This document shows positions 31,143-35,358 of a stretch of DNA of 35,358 nt, piece after piece (position 1 is the stretch's first letter; each line of letters starts with the position of its first letter). Both the position numbers and the translations under genes were made by a program. The DNA is from a virus. The stretch spans positions 1-35,358 of IMG/VR virus record IMGVR_UViG_3300042934_000530; one strand, given 5' to 3'. Below the pieces are notes generated by a model. It ran no database searches. It saw only the letters and a list, made by a program, of their open reading frames with translations, and was not told the origin of the DNA.

Positions 31143-32941
31143 TCAAGCGCACTCTCAAACACTTTCACATGTGCTGCGGTCTGGGCGGCGGTGCCAAGGG
31201 ATTCAACCGGGCCAAGCCTATCGTCGGGCACATACAAGCCGAATGGCAATGCATCGGTGGCGTGGACGTAGATCCGGCAGGCCTGCGGGACTTCGAGAGA
31301 CTGTCTGGCGTTCCTGGCACGCTGATGGATCTGTTTACCCGCGACCAATACACCCGCTTCCACGGGAAAGAACCGCCCGCCGGCTGGACGGAAGCGAGCG
31401 CCGACGACCTTCGCCGTGCTGCGAACAATCATCGGCCTGATGCCGTCTTCATCTCCAGCCCGTGTAAGGGCGCCTCGGGCTTGCTGTCAGAAACGATGAG
31501 CCTGACACCGAAGTATCAAGCCCTGAACGAACTGACGCTGCGCTGCATCTGGCTGATGTGTGAGGCGTGGAAGGACGACCCGGTGTCGCTGATCGTCTTC
31601 GAGAACGTACCGCGCCTAGCCACCCGTGGCCGCCACTTGCTGGACCAGATCAACAAACTGCTGAATCACTACGGATACGCGGTTGCTGAAACCACCCATG
31701 ACTGCGGCGTAATCGGTGGCCTTGCCCAGAGCCGCAAACGCTTCTTGCTGGTGGCCCGTCATATCGAGAAGGTGCCGCCGTTCCTGTACGAGCCGGAAAA
31801 GAAGACGCTCAAATCTGTCGGCTCGATCCTCGGTCGCATGCCGCTGGCCGGCGATGTCGAAGCCGCTGGCCCGATGCATCGGGTCCCAGCCCTGCAGTGG
31901 AAAACGTGGGTTCGCCTCGCCTTGGTCACCGCCGGCAAGGACTGGCGCAGCCTGAACGATTTGGCGATCGAGGAAGGATACCTGCGCGACCTGGTAATCG
32001 TGCCGGAATACCGCGCAGGCTATCTCGGCGTGCATGAATGGCAGGACACTGCCGGTACCGTCGCTGGGCGCAACAGTCCAACGAACGGCGCCTTCTCGGT
32101 AGCGGATCCACGCGCCAAAGCAGGCGCCCTGCAATACCAGCAGTACGGCGTACGTCGCTGGGACGAAACGAGCGGCGCGGTAATCGGCGTCAAATCACCC
32201 GGGCAAGGAACGTTCAGCGTTGCTGATCCTCGCCGGCCGGGTAATGGCTTCGGAAAGTATCTGGTTACGCCATTCGACAATGCCGCCGGAACGGTCATCG
32301 CCGGCAGCACCACAGGGCAAGGCGCCTTTGCGGTTCAGGATCCCCGGTATCACAACTGGCACAAGGGCGCGAGCAGCCGCAAGCTTGGCGTTTGCCCATG
32401 GGATAAAACTGCCGGGACTGTTACCGGATCGCAGCAGGTAGCCAGCGGTGCATTATCGATCGCAGACCCGCGTCCAGGCATGAGGCGCACGAAGGGCGAC
32501 GCTTACCTAACTGGCGGCCACTACGGCGTCGTCGGCTGGAACGAGCAATGCGGTGCCGTGTCGGCCAGCGCCAAACAGGACAACGGGCGGTGGTCAGTGG
32601 CGGATCCCCGCATGCCGGAAGCCAATGACCGTCTGACCTGCGTTATCGAAAGCCTCGACGGCACCTGGCACCGACCATTCACCACTCTGGAGCTGGCTGC
32701 GCTGCAAAGTCTGGTCGAACCGGAAGAGCAGTTCGAGCTGGACGGCCTGAGCGATCAGGCGTGGCGCGAGCGCATCGGCAACGCGGTACCGCCGGCAGCT
32801 GCCGAAGCAATCGCCCACGTAATGGGCACCACCCTACTGCTCGCCGAAGCCGGCGAAACCTTCATGCTAAGCAACATGCCGGTGTGGGTGCGCCCCGTAG
32901 CAGTGGGATTGAGCGTGAGTCAGAGGGGGGAGGCAGCATGA
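31139..32941 (+). CDS. C5 cytosine DNA methyltransferase with five internal repeats
   Basis: From GTG 31139 (AAGGAG upstream, overlap with the previous stop) the protein has 600 residues. N-terminal C5-methylase motifs: HMCCGLGGGAKGF (motif I), FISSPCKGASG with the catalytic cysteine (about residue 108; PCK instead of the usual PCQ), VFENVPRL (motif VI ENV) and GLAQSRKRFLLVAR (motif VIII). C-terminal motifs FTTLELAALQSL and RIGNAVPPAAAEAI (IX/X) close the fold near 513-560. Between them (about residues 294-495) lie five ~30-residue repeats ending (F/W/L)S(V/I)ADPR or a variant, where a target-recognition region is expected. It should methylate cytosine; specificity unknown. Confidence 0.92.
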   Translation: MIKRTLKHFHMCCGLGGGAKGFNRAKPIVGHIQAEWQCIGGVDVDPAGLRDFERLSGVPGTLMDLFTRDQYTRFHGKEPPAGWTEASADDLRRAANNHRPDAVFISSPCKGASGLLSETMSLTPKYQALNELTLRCIWLMCEAWKDDPVSLIVFENVPRLATRGRHLLDQINKLLNHYGYAVAETTHDCGVIGGLAQSRKRFLLVARHIEKVPPFLYEPEKKTLKSVGSILGRMPLAGDVEAAGPMHRVPALQWKTWVRLALVTAGKDWRSLNDLAIEEGYLRDLVIVPEYRAGYLGVHEWQDTAGTVAGRNSPTNGAFSVADPRAKAGALQYQQYGVRRWDETSGAVIGVKSPGQGTFSVADPRRPGNGFGKYLVTPFDNAAGTVIAGSTTGQGAFAVQDPRYHNWHKGASSRKLGVCPWDKTAGTVTGSQQVASGALSIADPRPGMRRTKGDAYLTGGHYGVVGWNEQCGAVSASAKQDNGRWSVADPRMPEANDRLTCVIESLDGTWHRPFTTLELAALQSLVEPEEQFELDGLSDQAWRERIGNAVPPAAAEAIAHVMGTTLLLAEAGETFMLSNMPVWVRPVAVGLSVSQRGEAA

Positions 32942-33153
32942 GCGCTGCAGAGAAAATTGATTTTCAAATCACACCAGGCGCTTGGTTCCGCCAAGACCTG
33001 CTTTATCCAGTGTTCGGACTCAGCACAGAAGCTGTCCGCAAGTATCGTTCTCGCGGTCTGTGGCTGGAGGGCAAACACTACCGTACCGACCCTGCCAACG
33101 TGCTGGTTTACAACAAGGAAGCAATTGAAAAGTGGATGGCAGGTCAATCATGA
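32938..33153 (+). CDS. xis: Excisionase
   Basis: A 71-residue protein starting MSAAEKIDFQITPGAWFRQD, with LLYPVFGLSTEAVRKYRSRG, LWLEGKHYRTDPANVLVYNK and EAIEKWMAG, fits the phage excisionase/winged-HTH family. It is joined by ATGA to both the methyltransferase and the integrase. It should bind and bend att DNA to favour excision. Confidence 0.9.
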   Translation: MSAAEKIDFQITPGAWFRQDLLYPVFGLSTEAVRKYRSRGLWLEGKHYRTDPANVLVYNKEAIEKWMAGQS

Positions 33154-34367
33154 GTGACAAGATGCCCACAGGTGTCGAGATGAACGGCAAACAGCTGCGC
33201 ATCTGGTTCATCTTCAATGGCCAGCGATGCCGGGAACCACTAGAGGGGATCTCGAAGGTTAACAAAGCTGCTATTGCCTATGCCGACAATAAACGTCGCA
33301 CGATCCTCGCAGAGATCAAAGAGGGCCGCTTCGACTACGCGGCCCACTTTCCCAACTCTCCCAGGGCAGCAATGTTCACCGGGACTGGCGGACCATCTCT
33401 GAAGCGGACCGTGAAGGAAGGTATCGATCGATGGCTGGAGGTTCAGCGCGCACTCAAAGCATCAAGTACCGTCGTTAACTACGTCAGCAAGGCCAAACAC
33501 GTCGATAACAAATTCGGCAAACGCCGAATCGTGGACATCAGCAAGAGCGATATAGAGCTATTTCAAGCACAACTGCTGAAGCAAGGCCTATCCCCAAAGA
33601 CAGTAAACGACATCTTCACCGTCGCCCGAGGCGTCTGGGCGGACGCCTTTGGCGACGGCATCTTGAAAGCGAACCCACTGGACCGAATCAGCAACGTCGG
33701 TTCGGACGTCGACCTTGAACACGCCGATCCCTTCAGTCGCACCGAGATTGAGTTGATCGGCAAAGCTGATCCGGACCGACGAGCTGACGCCCGAATGATT
33801 GAGTTCAACTGTTGGGCCGGACTATCGCTATCCGAACTCATCGCACTCGCGGCTGAGGACATCGATCTTGACGCCGGCCTGGTGCAGGTTCGTCGTGCGT
33901 TAGTCGTAGGCGAATTCAAAGTCCCGAAAGAACGCTCACGTGTACGTATCATTGAGCTGATAGATCCTGCACTTGAACTGATGCGAGAGATCGTTGCAGC
34001 AGCCAGGGATGTACCTGCAGAAGAGATCACCGTTATCCAGCGTGACAACATCACGTCGAAGAAAATGAAAATCAGGTTTCTTTTCCGTAGTTCCACCAGC
34101 GGCTTGCTATGGAGCGGTAAGACACTCAGCAATTGGTTCACCGCGCACCTTAAAAAGGCAGAGGTTCGTCACCGAGGCGCCAATCAGTGCCGCCATACGT
34201 TCGCCAGTCAGATGCTATCGAGTTACGTGCCAGTCGAATGGGTAGCTCGGCAACTGGGACATGCAGATACAACGATGGTGAGAAAACATTATGGACGCTG
34301 GATCCCGAAAGATACAAAAAGCATGGCGGGCATCGTGTCAAAAATGCTGGGGTTCAGAGTTGAATGA
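33150..34367 (+). CDS. int: Tyrosine-recombinase integrase
   Basis: This 405-residue protein has an N-terminal arm-binding part (GKQLRIWFIFNGQRCREPLE), a core-binding SAM-like region (LFQAQLLKQGLSPKTVNDIF) and a catalytic domain. Visible active-site residues: lysine in KVPKERSRVRII, arginine 348 in CRHTFASQML, histidine 371 in LGHADTTM, tyrosine 381 in RKHYGRW. The first arginine (normally G-L-R-x-S-E-L) is serine 226 (GLSLSELIAL), and the HxxR histidine is asparagine 345. It should integrate at the nearby tRNA-Ser. ATG 33150 overlaps the excisionase stop. Confidence 0.95.
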   Translation: MSDKMPTGVEMNGKQLRIWFIFNGQRCREPLEGISKVNKAAIAYADNKRRTILAEIKEGRFDYAAHFPNSPRAAMFTGTGGPSLKRTVKEGIDRWLEVQRALKASSTVVNYVSKAKHVDNKFGKRRIVDISKSDIELFQAQLLKQGLSPKTVNDIFTVARGVWADAFGDGILKANPLDRISNVGSDVDLEHADPFSRTEIELIGKADPDRRADARMIEFNCWAGLSLSELIALAAEDIDLDAGLVQVRRALVVGEFKVPKERSRVRIIELIDPALELMREIVAAARDVPAEEITVIQRDNITSKKMKIRFLFRSSTSGLLWSGKTLSNWFTAHLKKAEVRHRGANQCRHTFASQMLSSYVPVEWVARQLGHADTTMVRKHYGRWIPKDTKSMAGIVSKMLGFRVE

Positions 34368-34406
34368 TTTTCAGCTCGATAGATATGCGCACGGTTCACC
34401 AATCAG

Positions 34407-35156
34407 CTACCCTCGTGATTCCAATCTATGGTACTCCACCCATTGAACCGCGGATTCGAAAACCTCCAATACCCTAAGCTGCAGGGTCGACTCGAATGAC
34501 ACCATTTTGTTGGAGTAATCTAAATAGGCGTTAACGTGTTCCCTGTTCACAATATTAAATGGCTCCGTTCCACCAGTGCGCGGATCGATCGGTTGTTCAC
34601 CGTACTCTTGAGCAAGCAATCGAACTTTATCTGTCAGCACAAGCCAGCTTAGGGCGTGCTCAGGAGATAACGCTACGGCTAATGTGAGAGCATGTTGAAA
34701 ATCTTGGTATCTTGAATGCCCGGTTTCCATAGCAAATTTCAGCCGAAGAAATTCGGGCTCTTTTTTGATCGCCGAGATATTTAACTTTAATTGCTCAATT
34801 TTCAAAACACCGAGATCGATCGAGGTTATCGGTGTTTCATGTCCAAAGAGTCTGGTTCTATCAAACGCGTCTATTACAGACGCCACAAGCAGATTCAACA
34901 CTTTGAGCGTCTCAGTTTTTCTACGGAAGCTCGGCAGCAGTTCGATAATCACATAAAAAATATAGGCTGAGATGATTCCAACGAGAAGGTCGCTTGTGAC
35001 ACTGGCAGTGGAATCTGCGCGAAGGAAAGCAGCCATCCGCCCCCCGTCCAATTTTTCCCAAAGTGGAAGCCTCGCGTTAACGAGACAGACGAGCACAAAC
35101 GCGACCACTACCGCGGCCAACAAGCATCGCTCACGCGCATCTCGCCAAATCCACAT
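34407..35156 (-). CDS. Unknown membrane protein in the integrase-tRNA cargo slot
   Basis: A 249-residue protein (ATG 35156, with AGGAG seven bases before). Two membrane segments are visible: CLLAAVVVAFVLVCLV (about residues 11-26) and LLVGIISAYIFYVIIELLP (about 57-75). The C-terminal ~170 residues are soluble and helical (LNLLVASVIDAFDRTRLFG, KIEQLKLNISAIKKE, HALTLAVALSPEHALSWLVL). The gene is less GC-rich than its neighbours and reads against the integrase. With its own promoter it can be expressed in the lysogen. No family is recognised; superinfection exclusion or another defence role is only a guess from location and membrane topology. Confidence 0.85.
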   Translation of the reverse strand: MWIWRDARERCLLAAVVVAFVLVCLVNARLPLWEKLDGGRMAAFLRADSTASVTSDLLVGIISAYIFYVIIELLPSFRRKTETLKVLNLLVASVIDAFDRTRLFGHETPITSIDLGVLKIEQLKLNISAIKKEPEFLRLKFAMETGHSRYQDFQHALTLAVALSPEHALSWLVLTDKVRLLAQEYGEQPIDPRTGGTEPFNIVNREHVNAYLDYSNKMVSFESTLQLRVLEVFESAVQWVEYHRLESRG

Positions 35157-35196
35157 TCCATCACTCCTTTTCGCGCCGGCCCTGATGCAGCGTCTC

Positions 35197-35225
35197 AATA
35201 TATGCCCTAAAAATGCCCTAAACAA
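35197..35225 (-). promoter_or_regulatory. Promoter for the membrane-protein gene
   Basis: On the minus strand TTGTTT (35225-35220), a 17-bp spacer and TATATT (35202-35197, 5/6 of consensus) lie 40 bp before the ATG. The spacer consists largely of the ATGCCCTAAA repeats, so a bound protein there would affect transcription. Confidence 0.6.
35202..35222. repeat. Tandem ATGCCCTAAA repeat near the attachment site
   Basis: ATGCCCTAAA occurs at 35202-35211 and 35213-35222, exactly 11 bp (one helical turn) apart, 70-90 bp from the tRNA. Such spaced direct repeats next to att are typical of integrase arm-type or excisionase sites; the assignment is inferred. Confidence 0.6.
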
Positions 35226-35240
35226 AACTCTAGAAACGAA

Positions 35241-35276
35241 AAAGCCCCCGTAATCAGCAATGATTACGGGGGCTTT
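35241..35276 (-). terminator. Strong terminator downstream of tRNA-Ser
   Basis: AAAGCCCCCGTAATCA (35241-35256) and TGATTACGGGGGCTTT (35261-35276) form a perfect 16-bp stem with a 4-base loop. On the minus strand it is followed by TTCGTTTC, so it can end the tRNA-Ser transcript, which comes from the right. It separates the tRNA from the membrane-protein gene. Confidence 0.88.
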
Positions 35277-35290
35277 GTCTTGTTCAATAA

Positions 35291-35358
35291 TGGCGGAGAG
35301 ATAGGGATTCGAACCCTAGGTACCGGTGAAGGTACAACGGATTTCGAATCCGTCCCAT
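35291..35358 (-). tRNA. tRNA-Ser(CGA), partial; attachment site
   Basis: Reading the minus strand, 68 bases at the window end form the 3' part of a class II tRNA: anticodon stem ACGGA/TCCGT with loop TTCGAAA (anticodon CGA at 35346-35344), a long variable arm (GGTACC-containing), T-arm with GGTTCGAATCC, and acceptor strand TCTCTCC-G-CCA with encoded CCA. The 5' part is cut off by the window. A serine tRNA 3' end next to int/xis is a common phage attachment site; the core should lie in this segment. Confidence 0.95.

Overview
The window is almost all one temperate-phage genome integrated in a Pseudomonas-type chromosome (most like the P. fluorescens group, judged from high GC, codon use and the style of the phage proteins; this is inference). 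The right edge is anchored by the 3' part of a tRNA-Ser(CGA) gene on the minus strand (35291 to the window end), next to an excisionase-integrase pair, so this end is very probably attR/attL. The other attachment site is not visible, so the prophage continues past base 1.

Layout. (1) 1-283: no recognised gene, with a perfect 14-bp inverted repeat. (2) 284-23232, all minus strand, read from right to left: holin, a GTTCAC repeat array that looks like a cos/terminase-binding site, then a lambda-like head module (small and large terminase, gpW-type joiner, portal, ClpP-like protease/scaffold, decoration protein D, capsid E, FII-like connector, gpZ-like protein, a probable tail terminator). This is followed by a P2-like contractile tail module (V, W, J, I, H, G, FI, FII, E/E', T, U, X, D), then endolysin, Rz with an embedded Rz1, and a D12-class adenine methylase behind a LexA box. 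(3) 23233-27612, minus strand: late promoter/terminator region, a GTGGGAC heptamer array, a probable Q antiterminator, a Toprim-VirE primase/helicase, a DksA/TraR zinc-finger protein, a CII-type regulator and Cro. (4) 27613-28524: the immunity region, with an S24-family CI repressor on the plus strand flanked by two near-identical operators, each inside or overlapping a good promoter. (5) 28525-34367, plus strand: an early operon of small phage genes (KilAC-domain protein, PrtN-family protein, unknowns), a C5 cytosine methyltransferase with five internal repeats, excisionase and integrase. (6) 34407-35156, minus strand: a two-TM-segment membrane protein of unknown function with its own promoter, in the cargo position between integrase and the tRNA.

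How it works together. CI should repress both the leftward cro-cII-primase-Q operon and the rightward operon through the AATCACGATTCGTGTT operators. After induction the left operon makes replication proteins and Q. Q would then let RNA polymerase from a promoter near 23320-23360 read through a terminator just before the holin and at least five more hairpin-U-tract terminators spaced inside the 23-kb late operon. The virion would be a contractile-tailed phage with a lambda-like head on a P2-like tail. The lysis genes are split: the holin is first in the late operon, and the endolysin and spanins are near its end.

Most worth following up: the unknown membrane protein beside the tRNA, the repeat-bearing C5 methyltransferase, the duplicated gpE domain with a CTT-TAA +1 frameshift site, the GTGGGAC array, the GTTCAC array, the structured cro-cII spacer, and a serine at the expected first catalytic arginine of the integrase.
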